Positions 1 through 8,984 of a stretch of DNA of 53,157 bases are shown here, piece by piece. The stretch lies in NCBI GenBank assembly GCA_949298825.1, contig CASFYB010000010.1:1-53157 (forward strand), written 5' to 3'. The notes below the pieces were generated by a model that saw only the letters and a program-made list of their open reading frames with translations, searched no databases and was not told the origin of the DNA. How positions within the stretch are numbered: the stretch's first letter is position 1; every line of letters begins with the position of its first letter. A program made the translations under genes and the position numbers. The stretch comes from an uncultured Helicobacter sp. (lineage in GTDB: Bacteria; Campylobacterota; Campylobacteria; Campylobacterales; Helicobacteraceae).

Positions 1-2009
1 TTGTAGATCTTTTGCATTGCCTGTGATAGTGAGGCTTGAGTTGCCAGTAGCACCTTGGCTATTTCCACTACCTGCGCCCTGACCGATGACAAATTTACCA
101 TATTTCTGATTAACTTCACTGCTATCGATATTAATCCCATCGATCACCGCATCTGCACCGACATAGACTTTACCGTCTGTGACGATAGTGCTACCGCCAT
201 TTGCCTTTAGGGTCGCAGAGCTGAAAAACTCCATACTCGTGCTAGCATCCCCTGTGTTATACGTACCATTGATATTGATAGACCCTGGCTTAGCACCGGC
301 CTTACCGATATCTAGATTCACCACAGAAGCATTTTTAGCTTCGATGTTGCCATTGATAGTGTGTGTGAAACCAGATTCTGGAGTAGAATTATTTACTTCA
401 GAGCCTAGCTTTAGATTTAGCGTAGCGTTATTAAGATCGATATTTCCAGTGATCGTATTATTTGTGGTTTTCATATTGATATTGATGGTACCTAGGTTTT
501 CACCTTTTATCGCTCCTTTGAAGCTAGCACCCCGATCAAAGTTTAGATTCCCAGTGGGATTAAGTTTCTTAGTGGCATTATTCTTAGCTATCAGCGCGCC
601 ATCTAGAGTTAGCGTAGCGCCTTCTTGTAGTGTGATCTCATTTTTACCGGCATCTATGGCTGTGATGGAGCCCTGATCGATGGTATAGTTTTCTGCAGAG
701 CCATTTTTATATGTGTAGGTATGGCCACTATTTGTCACAGTCTTTTTCCCAGTGCCTTTGATATGTAGGGTAGAGTCTTTTTTGATCGTGATAGCATTGG
801 TAGATTGACTTCCATAATCTCCTGATTGACCATGACTTGCTAGCTCAGCTAGTATACCACCAGTGAGGGTGTGAGTGCTAGGGCTAGTGCCATTACCAAA
901 GGTGATGCTATTATACCCGCGACTTATCCAGTTGGTTCTATTCAGGTTCATAGCGGCTGCTATGATATTCCCCTCCATATTACCAGCTTCAAAGGTCACA
1001 TGATTCCCCACTTTGTTATTAAGCATATTGCTTCCATTAACGTCCTTATCCCCAGCAGTACCATAGGAGATGATATTACCGCTCATGACTGTCTTATTAT
1101 CCCCACCTTTAAAGATCAACGTCTTTTTGATCGTATCATAGCCAGCATAGTCACCTAGATTCCCCTGCATATTAGCGCCTTTGTCAAAAGTTACACTAAG
1201 GCCTTTTATGCCATCGATATTTGCTTGTTTCATGTTGACATCAGAAACGGTATTAATATTCCCCACCAGGTTGCCACCATCAATAGTGATCTTGCTATCA
1301 CTTGTAGCGACACCTGCAGTACCGTCATTTTTCCCCCCAGATAGCTCGATATTTCCTTTGATGCTTTTTGCAGTGAGTGTGAAGGTATTGCCCCCTGTCG
1401 TATCATAGATAGAGACATTGCCTTCAAGAGCTCCTAGATTATTCACAGTTACAGATTTGTTAGTGCCATTATTGAAGGTTACATTTAGCTGCTTATTTAC
1501 CTTTAAGCCCTTATGTCCAAAGTCTAGCTCCAGGCTAGCCTCAGTGCTTTGTGGCCTTATGGCTGCGAAGATTCCTTTGCTGGGCTGATTAGCTTGATTA
1601 TTTACGACCATAGTCGTGCTGCCATTGCCAATAAACTCTAGCATAAGGCTATCAATTAGACTATCTTTGACATTGACACCATTGAACCCACTAGTGCCTT
1701 TAGGTGTGTAGATATTTTCGCTAAGCTCCCAGGTAAGGGTATGCGTGGTATTATTAGTTTTCCAGCTGTTATTCTCCAGCTTGATATCTCCAAGTTGTGT
1801 ACTTGATCCTAAAGTTTGAGATCCGATTTTTAGCGTTGGAGTCGTTGGAGTATTTGCAAAGCTCACAGAGCCTAGAGCTAAACTCAAAGAAGTAGCGATA
1901 ATAGGTTTGAAAAAACAGAATGAATTTTTTGAGGATTGAAGCGTTTGAGAGTTTAGGGTTACTTAACTTTTGCCCCCCCCCCCACTTGCTTAAAAGTGAA
2001 AGATTTCAT
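1..2009 (-). CDS. autotransporter-like surface protein, N-terminal part, out of frame as written, runs off the left edge
   Basis: An open frame on the minus strand runs from the window edge to 1962 with no stop. It encodes a Gly/Asn/Thr/Ser-rich passenger full of short repeating beta-strand units (for example DGGNLVGNINT, TISTNNTITGNID-like patterns), as expected for a secreted beta-helix autotransporter. Upstream, an ATG at 2009 follows a good AAGGA ribosome site and reads MKSFTFKQV into a G11 run, then hits TAA within four codons. If the tract were G10 the reading would continue as QKLSNPKLSNASILKKFIL, and losing one T of the T6 run at 1910-1915 would then join it to FFKPIIATSLSLALGSVSFA, a convincing signal peptide. 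So two slips separate start and body. It is either phase-off plus decayed, or the homopolymer lengths are misread. The barrel end lies outside the window. Confidence 0.75.
1973..1983. repeat. C11 (G11 on coding strand) homopolymer tract
   Basis: Eleven C in a row on the plus strand lie 26 bases into the autotransporter reading frame that starts at 2009. A tract of 10 (or 7 or 13) would keep the start in frame with the signal-peptide region, whereas 11 gives an early TAA. This is the position and type of tract used for slipped-strand phase variation in Helicobacter surface genes. Confidence 0.85.
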
Positions 2010-2266
2010 AAAGATTTCCTTATAGTAAATTTTGGATTCCTAAGACTTAGAGAATCTAAAAAGTATTCTAAGTAAACTTTGCTTAAAAATTTCTGAAAGT
2101 GATGAAAACACTCATAAATCTAGCCAAAAAAGAGTAAAAAATAAAAAATATTTTAAGAAAGGAAGCTTGATAAATAGAGATTTACCCTGGTGTGAGATGG
2201 GGGGTGGGGGAGCTAGTTTGAGCAAAAATAGAACTTTATAAGGGTAATTTAAGATAAAATTTTAAA

Positions 2267-2274
2267 TGTAAAAT
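2267..2274 (+). promoter_or_regulatory. candidate extended -10 for hydE
   Basis: TG followed directly by TAAAAT lies 30 bases before the hydE ATG, in AT-rich DNA; AAGGAG at 2292-2297 is the ribosome site. No clear -35 is seen, which is usual in Helicobacter. Upstream at 2199-2210 is a G6-T-G5 run of unknown role. Confidence 0.45.
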
Positions 2275-2303
2275 AGCTTTTAGATTCTTATAAGGAGAGT
2301 GCT

Positions 2304-3941
2304 ATGAAGGACTTAGCAGGGATTTTAGAAGAGAGGATCGCAGGGCTTGAGGGAAATATCCAAAAAGAGGTGGATGCTAACTTTGTGGATGTGTTTTTAA
2401 AAAGCTTTAAGCTAGGGGGAGAGCTTAAGGGGCTTGTGGAGAAGTATCTAAGCTTGAAGCCGCATATCCCGCTTATCTGGCTTAGCCTTAGTGAGTGTAC
2501 TGGCTGCACGGAGAGCTTTTTGAGAAATGAAGTGCCAGGGGTGGAGAATCTACTTTTAGACTTTATACGGCTAGATTATCATGATGTTTTGATGGTGGAT
2601 TCAGGTTTCCATGCTAAGAGGAATCTAAAAAATACACTCCATCAAGGGGGCTACTTCCTTGTGGTAGAGGGGGGAGTGTGTGATGGCTCTACAGAGAGCT
2701 ATGCGACTTTTGGGGCAGAGGCTATGAGTGCTAAGAGTGAGCTTTTAGAGTTGGTAGAAAATGCAGAGGCGATTTTTGGGGTGGGGACTTGTGCTGCATT
2801 TGGCGGGGTGCAGGCTGCCCATCCTAACCCTAGCCATGCCAAGGGGATGGGTGAGTTTTTGAGGGATAAGTCGCGCTATATGACCATCCCTGGCTGCCCG
2901 CCTAGTGATATGAATATCGTGCTAAATTTGATGTATGTCTTTATCTTTGGTAGGATGCCAGAGCTTGATGCTTCTTATAGGGCGTTGTGGGCGTATGGTA
3001 AGAGCGTGCATGATTCTTGTGAGCGTAAGGCAAGATTTGAGTCAGGGGATTTTGTACAGAGCTTTGATGATGATAGGAATAAGGAGGGCTACTGCCTTTA
3101 TAAAGTGGGCTGCAAGGGGCCCTATGCTTTTAATAACTGCGCTAAGATGAAGTTTAACTCCAAGACTAGCTGGCCTATCCAGGCTGGGCATGGATGTATC
3201 GCTTGTAGTGAGGCAAATTTTTGGGATGAGTTTGGCGTGTATGAAGAGCCGATGAGAAAGGGCTTGAGGCATTTCTCTAAGCCTAGTGAGCTAGGAGAGG
3301 TGAGGAGTCTTAGCCTGGATTTAGAGAAGTTTTATGAAGATTTGGGGGATGGGATAGGCGTGTTTTTAGACTCTAAGAATACTGTGATCATGGCTAATGG
3401 CGAGAATATCTTAGAGGCTAGCTTTGAGAGTAGTGCGGGGCTTATCTTAGAGGCGCTTAGCAAAAAGTCAAAGCTTACAGCACGACTGGTAGAAAACTAC
3501 AAAAGAGAGTTTGCTAGTCTTTATGATGCTTGTATGAGCCAGAGAGAAAGCAGGGTGAGCAGCAATGTGGCTGATGTGCTAAAGATCACCCATGAGCTTT
3601 TGAGCCTAGATAATGAGGAGAATCCTCACTTGCGTGCGGTTAGTGAGGCGCATGGCTTTGAGTTTAAGCAAATTAGTGATATGGACTTTAGCACTAAGGT
3701 TGTGGATGGGAAGATTGTCATTGATGTGAGCAAGGGCTTGCGCCTGCCTTTGTGCTATAGGCTTGGCGGGCTAGAGTATGATGGCATAGCCTATGGAGTT
3801 TTGGCCACTTTGTGCAAGGCGCTAAAAAGCGGCATAGCCCAGTATCAAAAAGAGAAGAATCTAGATCCTAGGCCTTTGGTATTAGGCGGGGATCTGGCTC
3901 AAAATGCACTGGTGCAAAAGTGGATGCTAGAAATCAAATAA
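2304..3941 (+). CDS. hydE: HydE/HydA2-type hydrogenase protein (small-subunit-like with C-terminal extension)
   Basis: The 545-residue protein carries the iron-sulfur ligands of a [NiFe]-hydrogenase small subunit: CTGC at 65-68, GTCAAFGG, PGCPP, a distal-type His/Cys set (HDSC, CLYKVGC, NNC) and the medial GHGCIAC. There is no twin-arginine signal peptide, so it should stay in the cytoplasm. After about residue 330 comes a roughly 200-residue extension without motifs I recognise. This layout matches the epsilonproteobacterial HydE family, needed for hydrogenase activity in H. pylori but of unclear role. In H. pylori hydE follows hydABCD; here no other hyd gene is present and a private promoter lies directly upstream. 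The family call is firm; the exact function is not known. Confidence 0.85.
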   Translation: MKDLAGILEERIAGLEGNIQKEVDANFVDVFLKSFKLGGELKGLVEKYLSLKPHIPLIWLSLSECTGCTESFLRNEVPGVENLLLDFIRLDYHDVLMVDSGFHAKRNLKNTLHQGGYFLVVEGGVCDGSTESYATFGAEAMSAKSELLELVENAEAIFGVGTCAAFGGVQAAHPNPSHAKGMGEFLRDKSRYMTIPGCPPSDMNIVLNLMYVFIFGRMPELDASYRALWAYGKSVHDSCERKARFESGDFVQSFDDDRNKEGYCLYKVGCKGPYAFNNCAKMKFNSKTSWPIQAGHGCIACSEANFWDEFGVYEEPMRKGLRHFSKPSELGEVRSLSLDLEKFYEDLGDGIGVFLDSKNTVIMANGENILEASFESSAGLILEALSKKSKLTARLVENYKREFASLYDACMSQRESRVSSNVADVLKITHELLSLDNEENPHLRAVSEAHGFEFKQISDMDFSTKVVDGKIVIDVSKGLRLPLCYRLGGLEYDGIAYGVLATLCKALKSGIAQYQKEKNLDPRPLVLGGDLAQNALVQKWMLEIK

Positions 3942-3949
3942 GGAAGGGA

Positions 3950-4834
3950 ATGAGGGAGAATAAGCGCGCGTTACTAATCGCTGGGAATGGTCCATCTCTA
4001 GCGCATACAGATCTAGGCTATTTGCCAGATGAGTTTGATGTCTATAGATGCAATCAATTTTATTTTGAAGAGAAGTACTATACGGGTAAGAGGATCAAGG
4101 CAGTATTTTTCAATCCGGGGGTGTTTTTTGAGCAGTATTATACGCTAGGGCAGCTCTTAAGGAGGGGAGAGTATGAGGTGGATGAGGTATTTTGCTCGCA
4201 GATGAGATGGGGGAGTGAGAATTTTGGGAGTGGGTTTGATGGCTTTAGTGACTTGTACCCTGGAGTGAAGCAGGTATATGAGCTGCTATCTTCTTATCCA
4301 AAGGTAGCTGCCTATCTGAAGTATAATGATCTGTATTTAGAGCAGAGGATCACTAGTGGGGTCATGATGCTTTTAGTTGGCGCGATTAATGGATATAGGG
4401 ATATTTATATGAGTGGCATTGACTTTTATGAAGGGAAGGCCTATGCTTTTAGACATAAGAAAAAGGGGCTATTAAAAGTAGCGCCTGACTTTTATGACAA
4501 GGCTAAAAGCCCATGCCATTCGCGCCAGACGGATCTTGAGGCCATAGAGCTGATACAAAAAGAATTTGGATTAAAGATTTATTGTGTTAGTAAAGAAAGC
4601 AAGCTTGGTGAGGTTTTCCCTCTAGCAGATAAAAAAAGAGAGGTAAATAAGGCAGAATCTAAGCCTAGAGGCGCGATTAAAGATATACTGATACCAAATG
4701 TAAAAAATCCTTTAGAAATAAAAGTATTAGGAAGGCAGAATATTTATAAGATTTTAATTAAAGACTTTTTAACAGGAAGTAGGGGAGTTTTTAGAAGGTG
4801 TTTCCAATTTACTAAGAGGCTGCTAGGTTTTTAG
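3950..4834 (+). CDS. GT42 family sialyltransferase (Cst-II-like)
   Basis: Predicted 294-residue transferase that moves sialic acid from CMP-sialic acid to a surface glycan. Residues 10-17 (IAGNGPSL), FDVYRCNQFYFEEKYY near 29-44, FFEQYYTL near 59-66, RITSG at 133-137 and YMSGIDFY at 153-160 follow Campylobacter jejuni Cst-I/Cst-II closely, and His190 in SPCHSRQTD corresponds to the catalytic His188 of Cst-II. I chose the ATG at 3950, not the in-frame one at 3920 inside hydE, because AAGGAAGGG spans the hydE stop and sits just before it and because the family begins shortly before this motif. Translation is probably coupled to hydE. Whether it makes alpha-2,3 or also alpha-2,8 links cannot be read from sequence. 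No neuA/neuB/neuC genes are in the window. Confidence 0.92.
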   Translation: MRENKRALLIAGNGPSLAHTDLGYLPDEFDVYRCNQFYFEEKYYTGKRIKAVFFNPGVFFEQYYTLGQLLRRGEYEVDEVFCSQMRWGSENFGSGFDGFSDLYPGVKQVYELLSSYPKVAAYLKYNDLYLEQRITSGVMMLLVGAINGYRDIYMSGIDFYEGKAYAFRHKKKGLLKVAPDFYDKAKSPCHSRQTDLEAIELIQKEFGLKIYCVSKESKLGEVFPLADKKREVNKAESKPRGAIKDILIPNVKNPLEIKVLGRQNIYKILIKDFLTGSRGVFRRCFQFTKRLLGF

Positions 4835-4835
4835 T

Positions 4836-5549
4836 CTATTTGATGGCTAGAAGTGTGGCGAAATTCACCCATTTGAAAATCACTTCAATATGCCTAAAGC
4901 CAGCATCTTTTAAAAGCATGATGTTTTCATCTAGGGTGTAGGGGATGAGGACATTTTCTAGTGCTTCTCGCTTGGTGCTGATCTCGCTTTGTGTGTAGCC
5001 TTGAGTGCTTTTAAACTGATAGTAGCGCTCAATCATTTGCTTATCTAATGTCTTATCGCTGCTATTTATCTTTTCAGCTAGGATGAAGATCCCCCCATCT
5101 TCAAGGGAAGTATGGATCTTTTTGACTAGAGATGCCCTCATGATGGGTCTTATAAACTGCAGTGTGTAATAAGCGCTAATAGCATGATTGGAGCTAAAGT
5201 CGGCCTTGAGGATATCCTCGCATATAAACTGGATATCATAGCCATGGGCTAGGGCTTTGTGTCTAGCATGCTCACACATGGCAGGTGAGCTATCTATGCC
5301 TGTGAGCTTTATGGGGCTAGTGAGATGTGAGGCTAGAGTGATGAGGAAGTTTCCACTAGAGCTGCCTAGATCTAGGAGGCGGGCATTTTGATATTTAGCA
5401 AGGTTTTGAAGTATGAAGTGGACTCCAAGCTCCAAACTCTCACGATAAAAGGGGATGGAGCGCATGATCATATCATCAAATACGCTGGCTATATGGGTAT
5501 CAAACTCAAACTGCTTATGTTGAGGCTTTGAAAAGATTTCATCTTTCAT
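4836..5549 (-). CDS. cmoA: carboxy-S-adenosyl-L-methionine synthase CmoA
   Basis: The enzyme converts SAM and prephenate into carboxy-SAM, used by CmoB to make 5-oxyacetyluridine at tRNA wobble position 34. The protein (237 residues from this start) has the family opening FDTHIASVFDDMIMRSIPFY, the SAM site LLDLGSSSGN, the CmoA-typical TGIDSSPAMCEHAR and YTLQFI segments, and SEISTKREALENVLIPYT. An ATG at 5612 in the same frame would add 21 residues lying inside the upstream transporter gene, but the family starts close to MKDEIFSKP, so 5549 is preferred. It overlaps the end of the MFS gene by 11 bases and converges with the sialyltransferase gene. The call is firm. Confidence 0.92.
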   Translation of the reverse strand: MKDEIFSKPQHKQFEFDTHIASVFDDMIMRSIPFYRESLELGVHFILQNLAKYQNARLLDLGSSSGNFLITLASHLTSPIKLTGIDSSPAMCEHARHKALAHGYDIQFICEDILKADFSSNHAISAYYTLQFIRPIMRASLVKKIHTSLEDGGIFILAEKINSSDKTLDKQMIERYYQFKSTQGYTQSEISTKREALENVLIPYTLDENIMLLKDAGFRHIEVIFKWVNFATLLAIK

Positions 5550-6753
5550 GAGATTCCTTAGTTTTAGTATCTTTGGCAAACAAAAATAAAAAGGCCACGC
5601 TAAAGCAGGCAAAAGCAGCGATGCCTATCATGTGGATAAGCCCTACATGGTGGACTAGAGCTTGAGAGATGATAGGTGAGGCAAACTGGCCTAAAAACAT
5701 ACAGCTAGCCAAAAAGCCATATGCGCGGGGACGCTCAGACTCATCAGCGAGGTTGAAAAGCCAAGAGCTATTATTGATAGTAAAAAAGCCAAGTGCAAGG
5801 CCTAACGCGCTAAAACCTATGATGATGCCTGTAAGACTATGCAAGATACTAATAATACCAAAGCCACTTGCCTCAAGGGCAAATGCTATGAAAAAGATCT
5901 CATAAATACTAAAAGTCTTGCGTATAGCCTGGTAGCCTAAAGACCCGATGGCCATCGTAACAGAAAATATAGCCATACACACGCCAATACTGCTTTGCTT
6001 CATGCCTAGATCATGCACCATAAAAAATGGAATCTGTGTAGGGGCGATATAGATGCATGCAGTGGAGAAAAAGGCCAGGAAAAAAAGAGGGATGAACTTT
6101 TTGGTATCAAACTTTGAGGGTTGATTGTGATGGGAGTGGTGGATGGACTTGATAGGCTCAAAGAGCTGATAGGCTGCTAGAAATAGAATCAAAAATCCAA
6201 GCAGATAGACAAGGAATGGATAGCGCCAATCAAAGTTGGCCAGATAGCCCCCTAGAATCAGAAATATCCCTCCGCCAAATGCCATGAAAAAAGTCTGGAA
6301 AGAAAGGGCCTTCTCTCGTCTATGGCCACTGTAATAATCCCCTATCAAGACACCTACCCCTGTCATCAAAAAAGCAGTGGCTATGCCAAGGATAGCCCGT
6401 GAGATAAGAAGCAGGTAAATATTATCTAGCAAAAAGCCAGCCGCTCCAGAAAGACTCCAAAGGACAAGTGCAGCAAAAATCACAGGCAATCTAGCATAGC
6501 GCTCAAAGACAAGCCCAGCAATAGGGGCAAAGAATACTAAAATTAGCGCTGGCATGGTTAGGATTAGCTTAGATAGGGTCTCAATGGCTGTGCCAAGATA
6601 GGCAAAATGGCTCTGCAGGGCTGGTAGAGATGGGGCGATGATGGTATTACCAAGCACAGTGGTCCCTGCGATAGAAAACAGGGCGGTTTTAAATATTTTG
6701 CTTTCGGTAAATTCGTATAATAGGCTTTGGTATCTATCTTGTATTGCTTTCAT
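5539..6753 (-). CDS. MFS transporter, drug/metabolite exporter type
   Basis: A 404-residue integral membrane protein with about twelve hydrophobic segments split by a histidine-rich loop near residues 203-209 (HHSHHNQ). The first half has the DHA1/Bcr-CflA-like pattern: TVLGNTIIAPSLPAL in helix 1, then FFAPIAGLVFERYARLPV (motif A-like) and SRAILGIATAFLMTGV. It probably exports a small molecule by proton antiport; the substrate cannot be told. ATG with AAAGGAAATTT upstream supports the start. It shares an operon with cmoA, which overlaps its last codons. Confidence 0.85.
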   Translation of the reverse strand: MKAIQDRYQSLLYEFTESKIFKTALFSIAGTTVLGNTIIAPSLPALQSHFAYLGTAIETLSKLILTMPALILVFFAPIAGLVFERYARLPVIFAALVLWSLSGAAGFLLDNIYLLLISRAILGIATAFLMTGVGVLIGDYYSGHRREKALSFQTFFMAFGGGIFLILGGYLANFDWRYPFLVYLLGFLILFLAAYQLFEPIKSIHHSHHNQPSKFDTKKFIPLFFLAFFSTACIYIAPTQIPFFMVHDLGMKQSSIGVCMAIFSVTMAIGSLGYQAIRKTFSIYEIFFIAFALEASGFGIISILHSLTGIIIGFSALGLALGFFTINNSSWLFNLADESERPRAYGFLASCMFLGQFASPIISQALVHHVGLIHMIGIAAFACFSVAFLFLFAKDTKTKESHER

Positions 6754-6971
6754 AAATTTCCTTTAAGAATATTGAGCTAAGAAAGTAAGTGAAATGGGCT
6801 TAACTCGTATGGATTGAATTTGTTTGATTTGTGTAGAAATAATTAATAATTGTATATGCAACTAATAAATAAGTCAAGATTTAAAAATGCTAAAATAATC
6901 GCCTTAAAATAATAGGAGAGAAAATATACTTAGGAAAGAAATATACCAGAGAGAAGGTGTAAGGAGAGAAA

Positions 6972-7409
6972 ATGTGTAAAATAGGCTGCTTTTTGATACT
7001 ATGTGCGTGGAATCTCATATGCCTGGCTTTGATGTATGGCGGGCTTTATTTTTTTGATGATGTGGCTAGATTTAAGCATTTTGTGCTTAGCTTTGAGGGG
7101 GCATTTTTTGGGTTTTTGCTTATTAGCATAGCTAATTTATTTTCGCTAAAAAAGCGCATAGATAGGCAGGTTGAAGATCTGAAGATGCTAGATCAGACAG
7201 AGCGTAAAAAGCAGCGCTTCTCAAAGCTTATTTTGGGGCTAAATATCAGTGCATCTGTATCTAGGATTTTGGCCTATGTGGTTTTTTGTGTGATTTTGTG
7301 GGCTTTGATGAGCAAACAAGAGTTTTTTATCATGGCTTTTGTATCTGGAGTGCTAGCCTCTTTGCTAGGCGTAGTTGGACTGCAGATTTTAAAAAGTCTT
7401 AGATCCTAA
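6972..7409 (+). CDS. small membrane protein of unknown function
   Basis: A 145-residue protein with two hydrophobic helices near the N-terminus (about 4-27 and 42-58), a charged stretch rich in Lys/Arg/Glu (about 60-85) that could be a short cytoplasmic helix, and two further helices to the C-terminus. No family is recognised with certainty; it resembles conserved epsilonproteobacterial inner-membrane proteins. GGAGAG lies 7 bases before the ATG. It stands alone between divergent and convergent neighbours and ends in a hairpin terminator. Confidence 0.75.
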   Translation: MCKIGCFLILCAWNLICLALMYGGLYFFDDVARFKHFVLSFEGAFFGFLLISIANLFSLKKRIDRQVEDLKMLDQTERKKQRFSKLILGLNISASVSRILAYVVFCVILWALMSKQEFFIMAFVSGVLASLLGVVGLQILKSLRS

Positions 7410-7434
7410 ATTCCCCCTGCTTAGGGGTTTTAGG
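7405..7434 (+). terminator. hairpin terminator, convergent junction before gpmI
   Basis: CCTAAA-TT-CCCC pairs with GGGG-T-TTTAGG around a short loop, beginning in the stop codon of the 6972 gene. It could end transcription from the left gene; gpmI converges from the right 50 bases on. Confidence 0.5.
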
Positions 7435-7482
7435 CAATGAGTATCTAGCAAGATAAGATGGCTAATTGGCTATTTTAAGAAT

Positions 7483-8967
7483 CTAAAATAGTGGCTTTTG
7501 CATCGTATCTGGTATATCTAGGCCCATGATTTTTAGCACGCTAGCAGCGATATTGCTTAGATTCCCAGAATCTATTTTTTCTACTTCATTAGCCATAATA
7601 AAGCACCATACATCTCCTATGGTGTGGTTTGTTAGTATCTCGCCTTTATCATTTCTCATCTCTTCGCAATTGCCATGATCACTTGTTAGTATCACGCCAT
7701 AATCTAGCTTTTTGGCCTGATCAAAAAGTTCACAAAGGCAGCTATCTACAGCTTCTACAGCCTTGATGGCTGCTTGATAATTACCAGTATGGCCGACCAT
7801 ATCGCCATTGGCAAAATTGACTACGATAAAATCGCACCCTTCTTGCATAAACTTTAAGACACTATCTTTGATGGCAAAGGCACTCATCTGTGGGCACTCA
7901 TCATAGGTCTTGCACTGGGGGGATGGGATGAGGGCGCGCATCTCACCCAAGAAGGGTTCTTCTATCCCACCATTAAAAAAGAAGGTCACATGCGCGTATT
8001 TTTCAGTTTCAGCGATGTGGGCTTGTGTGAGATTGTGTGAAGAGATGACTTCAGCGAGGGTGTTTTTGACATCTTCTTTGGGGAAGAGGATGGGGTGAGA
8101 AAAGGTTTTGTCATAAGGGGTCATGGTCAGGATTTTTGGGATTTTGTGCGTAGGGATCTCAGGGATCTCTCCATTTAGCGCCATGATGATCTCTCTAGCC
8201 CTATCACTGCGGAAGTTGATAAAGATCACGCCATCATTTTCACACAGTCCTTTGTAGCCCTCAAAGCTAGCTGGCTTGATAAACTCATCAAAAATACCCT
8301 CTTTATAGCTAGAATCAATGTAGCTTAAAATATCTAGCTTGCTTTGATTAGCTCCATTTTCAATAGCAGCGTGCGCTTCTTTTACCCTCTCCCATCTTTT
8401 ATCCCTATCCATAGCATAGAAGCGACCGCTAATAGTGGCTATGTGGATATGGCTATCGCATCGTTTTAGGATGGTGGAGATATAGTCTTTAGCACTTTGG
8501 GGGAGGACATCACGGCCATCTGTGATGAGGTGCAGGAAGATGGTTTTTTGAGGGTGGAGGGATAGGATGATATCAATCATCCCGATAAAATGATCAATAT
8601 GGGAGTGCACGCCCCCATCACTTACTAGACCCATGAGATGGATGTGATTTGTGCTTTCTAAAAAGTGGTTTAGATGCTCATTTTTAGCTAAAGACCCATC
8701 CTTTAGGGCGCGTGAGATTTTGACTAGATCTTGATAGAGTACTTGCCCGCTGCCAAGGCACATATGCCCTACTTCAGAGTTGCCCATCTGCCCATCTGGC
8801 AAGCCTACATGCATGCCATAAGTTGAGATTAGAGAGTGGGGCACTTCTTTAAAAAGCCTGTCATAGGTGGGAGTGTTGGCAGCCTTGAAGGCATTGTAGT
8901 GGTCATTCTCACTATGTCCGATACCATCAGTGATGATAAGCAGGGTTTTTTGTTTAATCTTTGTCAT
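7483..8967 (-). CDS. gpmI: 2,3-bisphosphoglycerate-independent phosphoglycerate mutase
   Basis: Glycolytic/gluconeogenic enzyme interconverting 3- and 2-phosphoglycerate with manganese. The 494-residue length fits the family. Visible motifs are LLIITDGIGH at the N-terminus, GQMGNSEVGH holding the phosphorylated serine, HLITDGRDVLP, ATISGRFYAMDRDKRW, NFRSDRAREI, VVNFANGDMVGHTGN and the metal-binding LTSDHGNCEEM. ATG at 8967 has AAGGAGATATC upstream. In H. pylori the homologue (HP0974) sits beside HP0973 and glyS, as here, which supports the assignment. Confidence 0.95.
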   Translation of the reverse strand: MTKIKQKTLLIITDGIGHSENDHYNAFKAANTPTYDRLFKEVPHSLISTYGMHVGLPDGQMGNSEVGHMCLGSGQVLYQDLVKISRALKDGSLAKNEHLNHFLESTNHIHLMGLVSDGGVHSHIDHFIGMIDIILSLHPQKTIFLHLITDGRDVLPQSAKDYISTILKRCDSHIHIATISGRFYAMDRDKRWERVKEAHAAIENGANQSKLDILSYIDSSYKEGIFDEFIKPASFEGYKGLCENDGVIFINFRSDRAREIIMALNGEIPEIPTHKIPKILTMTPYDKTFSHPILFPKEDVKNTLAEVISSHNLTQAHIAETEKYAHVTFFFNGGIEEPFLGEMRALIPSPQCKTYDECPQMSAFAIKDSVLKFMQEGCDFIVVNFANGDMVGHTGNYQAAIKAVEAVDSCLCELFDQAKKLDYGVILTSDHGNCEEMRNDKGEILTNHTIGDVWCFIMANEVEKIDSGNLSNIAASVLKIMGLDIPDTMQKPLF

Positions 8968-8984
8968 GATATCTCCTTAAGAGC

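Noticed and set aside
179-1408. Plus-strand open frames within the autotransporter region
   Set aside because: They are shadows of the minus-strand passenger gene; composition and absence of ribosome sites do not support them.
2935-3150. Alternative reading frame inside hydE (71 residues)
   Set aside because: It lies wholly within hydE in another frame, without a ribosome site or any family motif.
3920-3949. Upstream ATG at 3920 for the sialyltransferase
   Set aside because: It lies inside hydE, has no ribosome site, and adds residues that do not match the family start.
6836-6870. AATAATTAATAATT-type sequence resembling a Fur or NikR box
   Set aside because: It is AT-rich with no clear two-fold symmetry and neighbours that are not iron or nickel genes; too weak to call.
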